Of a DNA stretch of 8,029 nt, positions 1 to 6,552 are shown piece after piece. The notes under the pieces are model-generated. The model was not told the origin of the DNA and ran no database searches. It saw nothing but the letters and a program-made list of their open reading frames with translations. Position 1 is the first letter of the stretch. Each line of letters begins with the position of its first letter. The position numbers and the translations under genes were made by a program. Source of the DNA: Patescibacteria group bacterium (GTDB lineage: Bacteria; Patescibacteriota; JABMPQ01; JAHIRA01). The DNA lies in the NCBI GenBank assembly GCA_018818905.1, contig JAHIRA010000043.1, positions 1 to 8,029 of the forward strand, written 5' to 3'.

Positions 1-874
1 CAACCAAACCCATTAATGGAGATAGAACAATCAGACCAAAAAAGGAGATCACAAAATCCAAAAGTCTTTTAATTATCTGCCACCATCCATCAAGGGGGGT
101 TCTTTTGAGAGCAACAACAGGAATACCGGCGACGGTGTTAACATCAATATTAGTCGCCTTGGTCTCAAAAAAGTCTGGGATGTATTTATACTGAACTCTA
201 GCCGCATCTGCAATTTCAATTAGTCTGGCGGTTTTCCCCTTGGGAATTTCTGGATCACAGTTGATAATCTCGTCAACTTTACCGCGTTCAACATTTCTTC
301 TAATCTTCTTAATTTCTTCTTTCTCAAGTTCTTTGAAATGATTAATAACTCTGTAGCCCGCCCCGATATCATTTTGAAAATGATTAACCAGGTATTTGCA
401 CTCCTGACTTTGGCCTATAATAATCACTCGTCTGGTTCCATAATCGTAGCGATAAAGATAGGCTCTAATCATTTTGATTATCACTCGCCCAATGGTCACA
501 AAGATAATAGCCAAAAACCAGTTAGCCACGACCAAGAAACGGGAAGAGAATAATTCGTGCCTGAAGAAAATTAGGAGCACCAGAGCCGTCATACCGGTAG
601 AAACTCCCAAAAAAACAGAATAGAAATCATCGATCAGGCGCCTTTTCTTTCTGAGATTATAAAGTCCAGCCAGAGAAAAAATTAGGAGCCAGAAAGGAAT
701 AATAAACAAAACCAGGATAAAATACTCACCAAAAGGAAGTTCAAATTGAACCGGATAAGTTTCTGAAAGAGAAGAAGAAAAACGCAAAAAATAAGCCAGC
801 ATTGCAGCAAAAAGCAACATAGCAAAATCTATCGGTATCAAAATGGCTGTAAAAACCAACTCCGATCTTTTCAA
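1..874 (-). CDS. Polyprenyl-phosphate sugar-1-phosphate transferase (WcaJ/WbaP-like), C-terminal part beyond window
   Basis: This membrane enzyme would move a sugar-1-phosphate from a nucleotide sugar onto undecaprenyl phosphate, the first step of a surface glycan. About 291 residues are visible. Four hydrophobic segments lie roughly at residues 7-30, 51-72, 84-104 and 112-134. A degenerate Rossmann-like region (near YGTRRVIIGQSQ, about 145-155, to about 250) follows, as in the CoA_binding_3 part of this family. Near the left edge, KRTPLDGWWQIIKRLLDF begins the conserved catalytic Bac_transf domain; the catalytic residues are outside the window. There is no ATG near the start: an in-frame TAA lies nine codons upstream of a TTG at 874-872, and starting there gives MKRSELVFTAILIPIDF, the N-terminus I would expect for the family. 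No Shine-Dalgarno is seen. It lies 36 bases downstream of rnpB. The family is clear; the sugar substrate is unknown. Confidence 0.9.
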   Translation of the reverse strand, partial: MKRSELVFTAILIPIDFAMLLFAAMLAYFLRFSSSLSETYPVQFELPFGEYFILVLFIIPFWLLIFSLAGLYNLRKKRRLIDDFYSVFLGVSTGMTALVLLIFFRHELFSSRFLVVANWFLAIIFVTIGRVIIKMIRAYLYRYDYGTRRVIIIGQSQECKYLVNHFQNDIGAGYRVINHFKELEKEEIKKIRRNVERGKVDEIINCDPEIPKGKTARLIEIADAARVQYKYIPDFFETKATNIDVNTVAGIPVVALKRTPLDGWWQIIKRLLDFVISFFGLIVLSPLMGLV

Positions 875-910
875 GATTTTTGACTTATTTTTACGAAATT
901 AGTTTATATA

Positions 911-1258
911 ATAAATAGACCTATAAGCCGAATTCTGTCCCCCGTGAGGGGTGATAATCATTTCTCTGGCCCCGTCATCACTGACGGGATCAAACGACCT
1001 ACCTAATTTGGTCTTTCACCAGGCGGGGTTTGCCCTTCATCCTGCTCGCACAGGAGAATCAATTGTGGCCAAGAATCAAAGATTCTAACCTCAATCGACT
1101 TTTCACCTTTATCCCGCCAAAGGCGGGGTAGTATTGTCTCTGTGGCACTTTCCGTATTGGCATCTTTCAATACCAACCGTTCATGTTATGAACCGCCATT
1201 TTTGTGGTGTTCGGACTTTCCTCCCCGCCGAGGCGGGGCGATTATCCGGTCCATTTAT
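911..1258 (-). ncRNA. rnpB: RNase P RNA, bacterial type A-like
   Basis: This is the catalytic RNA of RNase P, which trims the 5' leader from precursor tRNAs. Read on the minus strand it carries the conserved 5' block GGAGGAAAGTCCGAACACCA, then GTGCCACAGAGAC, then GGGCAAACCCCGCCTGGTG (its GGT is the P15 loop that pairs with the tRNA CCA end), and the conserved 3' block ACAGAATTCGGCTTATAGG. The ends were set by the P1 helix: ATAAATGGACC (1258-1248) pairs with GGTCTATTTAT (921-911), with one G-U pair. Other helices visible are a CCCCGCC/GGCGGGG hairpin at 1223-1238 (P3 position), a CCCGCC/GGCGGG hairpin at 1113-1127 (P12 position), and a 7-bp stem with a GUGA tetraloop at 971-988 (probably P18). 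The length of about 348 nt is normal. Exact ends may differ by a few bases. Confidence 0.96.
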
Positions 1259-1264
1259 CATAAA

Positions 1265-1283
1265 ACACCTTTAAAAAAGGTGT
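1265..1283 (-). other. Hairpin between the rnpB promoter and mature rnpB
   Basis: A perfect 8-bp inverted repeat, ACACCTTT and AAAGGTGT with a 3-base loop, followed on the minus strand by only a short T run (TTTA). It sits at or just past the predicted rnpB start point, six bases before P1. It could be a weak terminator for read-through from the glycosyltransferase gene, or a 5' hairpin of the RNase P RNA precursor. The position after the promoter argues against a simple terminator. The AGTAGGGACACC that leads into it resembles a second site near 4945-4976. Confidence 0.5.
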
Positions 1284-1287
1284 CCCT

Positions 1288-1315
1288 ACTATACCAAAAT
1301 AGGCCAATTTGTCAA
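1288..1315 (-). promoter_or_regulatory. Predicted sigma70-type promoter of rnpB
   Basis: On the minus strand a consensus -35 TTGACA (1315-1310) is followed after 16 bases by TATAGT (1293-1288). The -35 begins 7 bases past the glycosyltransferase stop codon. Predicted transcription starts near 1281, about 23 bases before the P1 helix of rnpB. It is the best promoter match in the window and suggests that rnpB is transcribed independently of the upstream murA-mreB-glycosyltransferase genes. Confidence 0.75.
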
Positions 1316-1321
1316 ATTATT

Positions 1322-2440
1322 TCACTCTTTCTGGGAAGCTACTTTTTCTAAAACTTGAAGTGTTTTTTGGGCTGTTTTTTCCCATGAATAAAGCTTTTCT
1401 ATCTTTTTGTTTCTCCCCTCTCTTGAGGACTTGTCTTCGTTTTTTCTTAGTTTGGCTATCGAGGCCACAACACTATCAACACTGTTTGGATCAACAAGAT
1501 AAGAGCCAGGAGGAGCAATTTCATTCATAGGGGGTGAGTTGGAGGTAATAATGGGAACTTGAGCATAGGCAGCATCCAGAAGTGGCAAGCCAAAGCCTTC
1601 AGATAAGCTAGGGAAAATGAAGCCATCAGCATTGGACATAATTCCAAGGGACTCCTCATCGGAAACATAGCCAAGCTCAATCACATCCTTAAAAAACAAA
1701 GAGGGCTTAATGACTTTTTTTCTGAAGGCAGCAAACTCATCTGTTGAATTGCCAGCCAAAACTAGCTGGAGACCATCATGAGGGTGTTCTTGTTTGTATT
1801 TCAAAAAAGATTCTACAATTAGAAAAATATTCTTCCTGGCTTCAAGTCGACCAATAAAAAAGAGATAAGGAGTTTTGTGAATTGCTCTATTTGAAGACTG
1901 ATGCTTCAGCTCCCTCGCAATCTCTTTGGCTACAATACCATGGGGAATAACTTTAATTTTATCAGTTGGCGTCTTTTCAAACTTTATCAGCTCATTTTTG
2001 CTTGCTTCGCTTGGTACAATTAACATCTTGGCTTTCTTTTGGGCCCACCAAGTTGTTAACTCAAGATACAATCTCTGAGACAACGAATACTGATTTTTTG
2101 CTTGCTTATATTCCAAACCATGAATAGTAACCACGCTTTTCTTCTGACCATAAAGAAATGGCAACACATGTGAAGGAACAAAAAACACCCCAAGCTTATC
2201 TTTCTTTGCTTGACGTGCTAGGTACCATTGCGACCACAGCGTGCGTCCAAAAACTTTCTTTACCTTGAAGTTTGGCCCCAAAGACTCCAGAAGTTGTGAC
2301 GGTAAATTTCTTTGCGTATAAAGAATATAATCATTCTCCTGATCAATTTTGGCCAAATACTTGATCAGGTAGTACGAATAATTTTCAGTTCCACTCCTGT
2401 TGTCTTTAGCCGCCCGAGAGGCGTCTATGCCAATTAACAT
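1322..2440 (-). CDS. GT4-family glycosyltransferase (GT-B fold)
   Basis: A cytoplasmic or membrane-associated retaining glycosyltransferase of 372 residues, the usual size, probably adding a sugar from a nucleotide sugar to a lipid-linked or surface glycan. The N-terminal half starts MLIGIDASRAAKDNRSGTENY, the glycine-rich acceptor-side motif, with IHGLEY at 106-111 and PSEASKNEL at 143-151. The C-terminal donor-binding half has FFIGRLEARKN at 194-204, GYVSDEESLGIMSNADGFIFPS at 257-278, and SEGFGLPLLDAA at 280-291. The usual EX7E motif appears as E281-x7-D289, so the second acidic residue is Asp rather than Glu. The ATG overlaps the mreB stop by one base (TAATG), which suggests translational coupling. 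It ends in TGA. There is no transmembrane segment or signal peptide. Donor and acceptor cannot be named from the sequence. Confidence 0.93.
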   Translation of the reverse strand: MLIGIDASRAAKDNRSGTENYSYYLIKYLAKIDQENDYILYTQRNLPSQLLESLGPNFKVKKVFGRTLWSQWYLARQAKKDKLGVFFVPSHVLPFLYGQKKSVVTIHGLEYKQAKNQYSLSQRLYLELTTWWAQKKAKMLIVPSEASKNELIKFEKTPTDKIKVIPHGIVAKEIARELKHQSSNRAIHKTPYLFFIGRLEARKNIFLIVESFLKYKQEHPHDGLQLVLAGNSTDEFAAFRKKVIKPSLFFKDVIELGYVSDEESLGIMSNADGFIFPSLSEGFGLPLLDAAYAQVPIITSNSPPMNEIAPPGSYLVDPNSVDSVVASIAKLRKNEDKSSREGRNKKIEKLYSWEKTAQKTLQVLEKVASQKE

Positions 2441-3447
2441 TATTTTGCCGAAAGAATACTTCTTTTATATGACTCAAGATTCTCAAGCGCTACTCCAGTT
2501 CCCTTTGCAACGCACAGAAGCGGGTCATCTGCAATATAGCAAGGCACACCCGTGGATTTACTAATCAACTCGTCAAGTTTATTAAGAAGCGCCCCACCGC
2601 CAGACAGAACCATGCCTTTGTCTATCACATCAGCCGCTAGTTCGGGAGGAGTTTCTTGGAGCACTGATTTGACAGCTTGGATTATTTCTCTGAGCTCATC
2701 TTGAATAGCTTCGGCCACTTCGTTTGAGGTCACAGTTACGGTTTTGGGAAGACCAGCCACCATGTCACGACCCCTAATCTCTAGCTCTTTTTCTTTTTCT
2801 TCTTGTATCGCGGTCCCAATTTTGATCTTTATTTCTTCTGCGGTTTGATCCCCAACGGCTAAACCATGTTTTTTTCTGACATATTCGGCAATAGCTTGAT
2901 CAAACTTGGTACCAGCTACCCTAGCAGAAGCGCAAGCTACAATTCCCCCCAAGCAAATTACTGCAATTTCTGTGGTGCCTCCACCAATATCAATAATCAT
3001 ATTGCCACTAGACTGAGCAATGGGAATACCGGCACCAATTGCTGCGGCTACAGGTTCTTTGATAATATAGGCTGCCTTAGCACCTCCTTGCATGGTCGCG
3101 TCAACAACAGCCCTTCTCTCAGTGCTAGTGATCCCGGCCGGAACAGAAACCATAACTTCTGGTCGAAAAAAACGGACTTTCCCAATCGCCTTGTTGATAA
3201 AATATCTAAGCATCGCCTCAGTGACACGATAATCAGCAATCACCCCTTCTTTCATGGGCTGAGAGGCGACAATGGTATCAGGAGTCCGACCTAGCATTTC
3301 TTTGGCTTCATTACCTACAGCCAGGACTGTATTGTCATCAAGAGACACCGCAACCACCGAGGGTTCGTTAAGAACAATACCCTTTTTGGGAAGAAAAACT
3401 AAGGTGTTGGCTGTTCCCAGATCAATTCCAATTTGTTTCGTAAACAT
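2440..3447 (-). CDS. mreB: Rod shape-determining protein MreB (bacterial actin)
   Basis: An actin-like ATPase that forms membrane-bound filaments and directs the sites of lateral wall synthesis. At 335 residues it is full length. The phosphate-1 motif IGIDLGTANTLVF is at 6-18, the catalytic glutamate is E131 in KEPVAAAIGAG, phosphate-2 is IDIGGGTTE at 152-160, and the adenosine motif SGGGALLNKLDELI is at 282-295. The N-terminus is short (five residues before IGIDLG), without the amphipathic helix seen in E. coli MreB, like the Thermotoga protein. The ATG is the only possible one, because TGA lies nine codons upstream with no start codon between. It follows murA by 55 bases and overlaps the glycosyltransferase start by one base. 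No mreC, mreD, rodA or PBP2 gene is adjacent here. No Shine-Dalgarno is visible. Confidence 0.97.
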   Translation of the reverse strand: MFTKQIGIDLGTANTLVFLPKKGIVLNEPSVVAVSLDDNTVLAVGNEAKEMLGRTPDTIVASQPMKEGVIADYRVTEAMLRYFINKAIGKVRFFRPEVMVSVPAGITSTERRAVVDATMQGGAKAAYIIKEPVAAAIGAGIPIAQSSGNMIIDIGGGTTEIAVICLGGIVACASARVAGTKFDQAIAEYVRKKHGLAVGDQTAEEIKIKIGTAIQEEKEKELEIRGRDMVAGLPKTVTVTSNEVAEAIQDELREIIQAVKSVLQETPPELAADVIDKGMVLSGGGALLNKLDELISKSTGVPCYIADDPLLCVAKGTGVALENLESYKRSILSAK

Positions 3448-3502
3448 ATTTTCTGTGTCGTGAGTTAAGAATCAGAAGCCCTCTTCGGTCTAATTCCTGA
3501 GT

Positions 3503-4771
3503 CTATTCCGAGACTCTTTTTATCTTTGCTCCAAGCCCCCTTAGTTTTTGATCTATTTTTTCATATCCTCTATCTATTTGAGAAATGTTTTCTATGGAAC
3601 TCTCGCCTTCTGCTATCAACGCAGCCAGAATCAAGGTGGCTCCGGCTCGCAAATCAAAGCTAATCATGGGCTGACCCACCAAATCGGTCTTGCCGGTAAT
3701 CACAGCTCTGTGTGGATCACAAATTAGGGTATTGGCTCCCATTCTCTGTAATTCTGGAATATAGTTACGCAAACGACCTTCGTATAAAGCTTCATGGATT
3801 AGAGTTGTTCCCTTGGCCTGAGTCATTAATACAGCAAACGGCGCCAAAAGATCTGAGGAAAAGCCAGGATAAGGTAAGGCTTGAACTTTACCGACTGCCT
3901 TGAGATTCAAAGAAGGTTTGATCAACACACCATCTTTTTCTACCTTCATTTTTACTCCAGCTTCTTTGAACTTTAAGGTTTCTAATTCTAAAACAGACAA
4001 ATCTGCTCCCTTAATAAACACTTCACCACCAGTAATAGCTGAGGCCACTATAAAAGTTCCGACCTCAATAGGATCAGCGATTAATGTATGTTCAAAGCCA
4101 GATAGTTTCTCCTGGCCTGTAATCTTGATTTGATGCGAAACACCAAACTCAGTTACTGCTCCCATCCCGGTCAGCACCTTGGCTAATTCTTGGACATGAG
4201 GCTCCAAGGCAGCTTGATGGATTTCGGTAGTGCCAGGAATCAGTGCAGCTGCCAATAAAGTATTTTCGGTTGCTGTAACACTCATTTCTCCGAGAATAAT
4301 TTTACTCGCCTTTAGAGATCCTATACTTTCAAAACTTATTCTGTCGGCAGTAATTTTCTTTTTGGCCCCAAATCTTTCTAGAGCTTTTAGATGTGTGGCT
4401 ATGGGCCGGGAACCAATAGAACATCCCCCTGGTTTCACAAAAACAACTTTACCAAAGCGAGAAAGCAAAGCCCCGGTCACTAGAAGTGACATGCGACTCC
4501 TAGCCACAAGCTCAAAATCAATTTTGTCAGGGTCAATACCAGATGCGTTGATCAACACCTCACTTGAAGATCGCCATTTAATTTTGGCTCCCATTTTTTC
4601 CATTATTTCTAGCAAACCCAAAACATCCTCAATTTGAGGAACATTCTTAACGACGCAATCTTCATTGGTCAGGATAGCAGCTGGAATAATAGAGGCGGCT
4701 GAGTTTTTGGACCCACTCATCCGAACTTCGCCTTTAAGCGAAGCCCCTCCCTGAACACAAAATTTTTCCAT
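3503..4771 (-). CDS. murA: UDP-N-acetylglucosamine 1-carboxyvinyltransferase MurA
   Basis: This cytoplasmic enzyme transfers enolpyruvate from phosphoenolpyruvate to UDP-GlcNAc, the first committed step of peptidoglycan synthesis. At 422 residues it has the family's standard length and two-domain inside-out barrel. SGSKN has K22-N23 at the canonical substrate-binding positions. The active-site loop reads PGGCSIGSRP (114-123) with the catalytic cysteine C117 present, so the residue alkylated by fosfomycin is kept (the Asp variant of naturally resistant enzymes is absent). YPGFSSD ends in D307, matching the catalytic Asp305 of E. coli; DLRAGA (373-378) and IDRGYEKI (399-406) supply further conserved arginines. 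It is the first gene of the minus-strand set murA-mreB-glycosyltransferase and diverges from the PEGA gene. The start fits the family N-terminus and has no Shine-Dalgarno. The stop is TAG. Confidence 0.97.
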   Translation of the reverse strand: MEKFCVQGGASLKGEVRMSGSKNSAASIIPAAILTNEDCVVKNVPQIEDVLGLLEIMEKMGAKIKWRSSSEVLINASGIDPDKIDFELVARSRMSLLVTGALLSRFGKVVFVKPGGCSIGSRPIATHLKALERFGAKKKITADRISFESIGSLKASKIILGEMSVTATENTLLAAALIPGTTEIHQAALEPHVQELAKVLTGMGAVTEFGVSHQIKITGQEKLSGFEHTLIADPIEVGTFIVASAITGGEVFIKGADLSVLELETLKFKEAGVKMKVEKDGVLIKPSLNLKAVGKVQALPYPGFSSDLLAPFAVLMTQAKGTTLIHEALYEGRLRNYIPELQRMGANTLICDPHRAVITGKTDLVGQPMISFDLRAGATLILAALIAEGESSIENISQIDRGYEKIDQKLRGLGAKIKRVSE

Positions 4772-4794
4772 GATTTATAATCTATTTTGACTTG

Positions 4795-4823
4795 ATTTTA
4801 TCCTTTCTGAAGGTGTTTGGCAA
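4795..4823 (-). promoter_or_regulatory. Predicted proximal promoter of the murA-mreB-glycosyltransferase unit
   Basis: On the minus strand TTGCCA (4823-4818) is followed after 17 bases by TAAAAT (4800-4795). Predicted transcription begins near 4788, leaving a leader of fewer than 20 bases before the murA ATG. Spacing is ideal and both hexamers are close to consensus, but this is a pattern match only. Confidence 0.55.
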
Positions 4824-4897
4824 GGGTGATTTAATTGTTCCAATTTACTCGTATTTATCCCGTCAAGACCCCCATGAGAAAGGCTTTGCGATTTCCG

Positions 4898-4926
4898 TTG
4901 ATTTTTTGCTGGAAATAGATTATCAT
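4898..4926 (+). promoter_or_regulatory. Predicted promoter of the PEGA-domain gene
   Basis: TTGATT (4898-4903) and TATCAT (4921-4926) are separated by 17 bases. Transcription would begin near 4933 and give a leader of about 50 bases that contains the 4945-4967 hairpin. An alternative -10, TGTAAT at 4930-4935 with TTGCTG at 4906-4911 (18-base spacer), overlaps it. Divergent from the murA promoter. Confidence 0.5.
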
Positions 4927-4944
4927 GTCTGTAATCACTACTAA

Positions 4945-4967
4945 GGACACGCCAGTGGCGGGTGTCC
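4945..4967. other. Strong hairpin in the divergent intergenic region
   Basis: GGACACGCC pairs with GGC-gg-GTGTCC around an AGT loop: nine base pairs with a two-base bulge. It has no T run on either strand, so it is unlikely to be an intrinsic terminator. It would lie in the leader of the PEGA mRNA (plus strand), 16 bases before the ATG, or at the 5' end of a distal murA transcript (minus strand). On the minus strand it is led by GTGG, similar to GTAG before the rnpB hairpin. Such a short tetranucleotide next to a hairpin is the form of REP elements, but two loose copies are not proof. Confidence 0.55.
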
Positions 4968-4970
4968 CCA

Positions 4971-4998
4971 CTTATAAAAATCAATGAAACTTTGGCAA
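4971..4998 (-). promoter_or_regulatory. Candidate distal promoter toward murA, overlapping the PEGA gene start
   Basis: On the minus strand TTGCCA (4998-4993, inside the first codons of the PEGA gene) is followed after 16 bases by TATAAG (4976-4971). Transcription would begin at the hairpin 4945-4967 and give murA a leader of about 190 bases. The layout (16-base spacer, TATA-type -10, then GGGACACC and a hairpin) copies that of the rnpB promoter. Less certain than the proximal promoter because TATAAG has a poor final base. Confidence 0.35.
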
Positions 4999-6435
4999 CG
5001 CCGCGTGCTTCTAACTTGCTGTATTTTTATCTTCGTGACTATCGCTCCCCTGCTTGTTTTTTATGCTACAGGATATCGTTTTGATTTAAAAAACAGCGAA
5101 ATCAGATTTGTTGGCATGATTGATATCGCCTCGACTCCCAAAGATGCCGATATTTTTTTGGATGACGAATTAATTGAAAAAACTCCCTACCAAATTAGAA
5201 ACCTTTTTCCACGTTCCTATACTCTCAAACTACAAAAAGAAGGTTATCATAACTGGGAAAAGAATTTGCCGGTAGAATCAAAACAAGTTACCTGGGTCAA
5301 AAACGCCCGCCTTTTCTTGACTAACCCACCTCAGAAAGAAGTGCTAGAAAAGCCTGTTCAGGACTTTATTCCCCTATCCCAAAATGAGAAAGTCGCCTAC
5401 ACCATTAAGAATGAAAATCATCTCCCGGAACTATGGCTCTTTGATTTAGACAGTCAAGACAACAAAAAGCTTTTTACCACCGCTCTGCCAGAGAAGCCTA
5501 CCGAAGAGGCCAAAGAAGAGAAGGAAGCTAGTTACAATATCGAACTCAAAGACTTAGTCGCTTCAGATAATTCAGCTGCTCTGCTTTTCACCCTCAAAGA
5601 AGATGACGCCTCCCCCAAGTACTATTATCAAAGTATTAAAAACGAAGAATCAATTCTATTATCTGACTTTATTCAGAGAAACATAAATCAAATTGACTTT
5701 TGCCCCAACGAAGACCAGAGAATTCTTTATCTTTCAGATAATTCTCTGTACGAGTTTGATATTAAAGAGAAACAAGAGAATCGTATTGCAGAAGATGTGC
5801 TCGCATTTAAGACCTCATCCCAAAACAGTTATTTCATCAAAAAAGAAAGTGGAGCTCTAAGTCTCTACGAGAAGTCAAAAAACGGCACTCTTAACTTTGA
5901 CAAAAGCTCCCACCTAATGGAAAGCAATCTTCCTTTTGAGGGACTCAAAGATATGGAAGTTGGCTCAGGCAATAATTTGTCTATCATTGATGACAAAAAG
6001 AACTTGTACTTGTTCCGGTCCGAAAATGATCGTCTTGAAAAAATTGCCGACAACGTCACCCATATGAAATGGGGCGCCAGGGGAGAAAAAATTCTCTTCA
6101 GGAATCATTCTGAACTCAGCTTCTATGAGGTTTCCCCACTTTCTGAACAAAGTTTTAAACAAGACTACAGAGTTAATCAAAGCAATCTCATTACCCGCTA
6201 TGGCCGTGAGATTACGGCCTTTGGTTGGTTTCCTGATGAAGAATGGGTCTGGGTTTCATTTGATAACCAATTCAAAATTATTGAACTAGACGAAAGAGGC
6301 GGCCGCAATCACTTTGATTTTCTAAGTGACAGAAGCATAGATCCTGAAGTTTTCTTTGGCAAAAAGGGAGAGCAAATGTTCTATCAAGAAGAGGATGCAA
6401 ACAGAATTATGAAAATGACTTTGTTTGAGAAATAA
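4984..6435 (+). CDS. Membrane-anchored PEGA-domain protein with beta-propeller-like C-terminal region
   Basis: A 483-residue protein of unknown function. The N-terminus MKLWQRR is basic and is followed by one hydrophobic segment at about 8-28, so it is probably anchored with the rest outside the cytoplasm. A PEGA domain (about 44-110) follows: GMIDIASTPKDADIFLDDE, KTPYQIRNLFPRSYTLKL, then KEGYHNWEKNLPV, the typical pattern of this family, which is common in surface proteins. Residues about 120-483 form repeated beta-rich stretches such as ELWLFDLDSQDNKKLF (149-164), ILYLSDNSLYEFDI (247-260), LYLFRSENDRLEKI (341-354) and WVWVSFDNQFKIIELD (421-436), resembling degenerate WD40 or TolB-type propeller blades. 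An acidic, lysine-rich linker spans about 170-182. No catalytic motif is visible. It is a single-gene unit between a divergent promoter region and a convergent terminator. No Shine-Dalgarno precedes the ATG. Confidence 0.85.
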   Translation: MKLWQRRVLLTCCIFIFVTIAPLLVFYATGYRFDLKNSEIRFVGMIDIASTPKDADIFLDDELIEKTPYQIRNLFPRSYTLKLQKEGYHNWEKNLPVESKQVTWVKNARLFLTNPPQKEVLEKPVQDFIPLSQNEKVAYTIKNENHLPELWLFDLDSQDNKKLFTTALPEKPTEEAKEEKEASYNIELKDLVASDNSAALLFTLKEDDASPKYYYQSIKNEESILLSDFIQRNINQIDFCPNEDQRILYLSDNSLYEFDIKEKQENRIAEDVLAFKTSSQNSYFIKKESGALSLYEKSKNGTLNFDKSSHLMESNLPFEGLKDMEVGSGNNLSIIDDKKNLYLFRSENDRLEKIADNVTHMKWGARGEKILFRNHSELSFYEVSPLSEQSFKQDYRVNQSNLITRYGREITAFGWFPDEEWVWVSFDNQFKIIELDERGGRNHFDFLSDRSIDPEVFFGKKGEQMFYQEEDANRIMKMTLFEK

Positions 6436-6441
6436 GGATTG

Positions 6442-6469
6442 CCATTCTTCCCTCCGTTGGAAGAACTGG
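6442..6469 (+). other. Inverted repeat just after the PEGA stop codon
   Basis: TTCTTCC (6445-6451) pairs perfectly with GGAAGAA (6459-6465) around a 7-base loop, and CCA/TGG outside it extends the stem to ten pairs past a single bulged base. There is no T run, so it is not an intrinsic terminator. It may protect the mRNA 3' end. Confidence 0.4.
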
Positions 6470-6504
6470 AAAGCATATCAAAATAAGCTCATCTTTACAT
6501 CCAA

Positions 6505-6530
6505 AAAACCCCGCCTATAGGCGGGGTTTT
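6505..6530. terminator. Bidirectional rho-independent terminator
   Basis: A perfect 11-bp inverted repeat: AAAACCCCGCC, loop TATA, GGCGGGGTTTT. It reads as a GC-rich stem with a T run on both strands (TTTT on plus, six T on minus), as expected between the convergent PEGA gene (ends 6435) and rpsI (ends 6553). It would end both units. Confidence 0.93.
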
Positions 6531-6552
6531 ATATGCAAATTTAAAGGTGCTT

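Noticed and set aside
338..553. A 71-codon plus-strand frame opposite the sugar transferase
   Set aside because: It is antisense to a continuous, well-supported membrane protein frame.
1142..1351. A 69-codon plus-strand frame over rnpB
   Set aside because: The region is a structural RNA gene on the other strand with conserved sequence blocks.
2866..3294. A 142-codon plus-strand frame opposite mreB
   Set aside because: It lies wholly antisense to a clearly conserved gene and its low-complexity Asn/Ser/Thr-rich product resembles nothing known.
4775..4984. A 69-codon open frame on the minus strand between murA and the PEGA gene
   Set aside because: No recognisable protein pattern, no ribosome site, and it covers the predicted promoters. 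It is probably non-coding.
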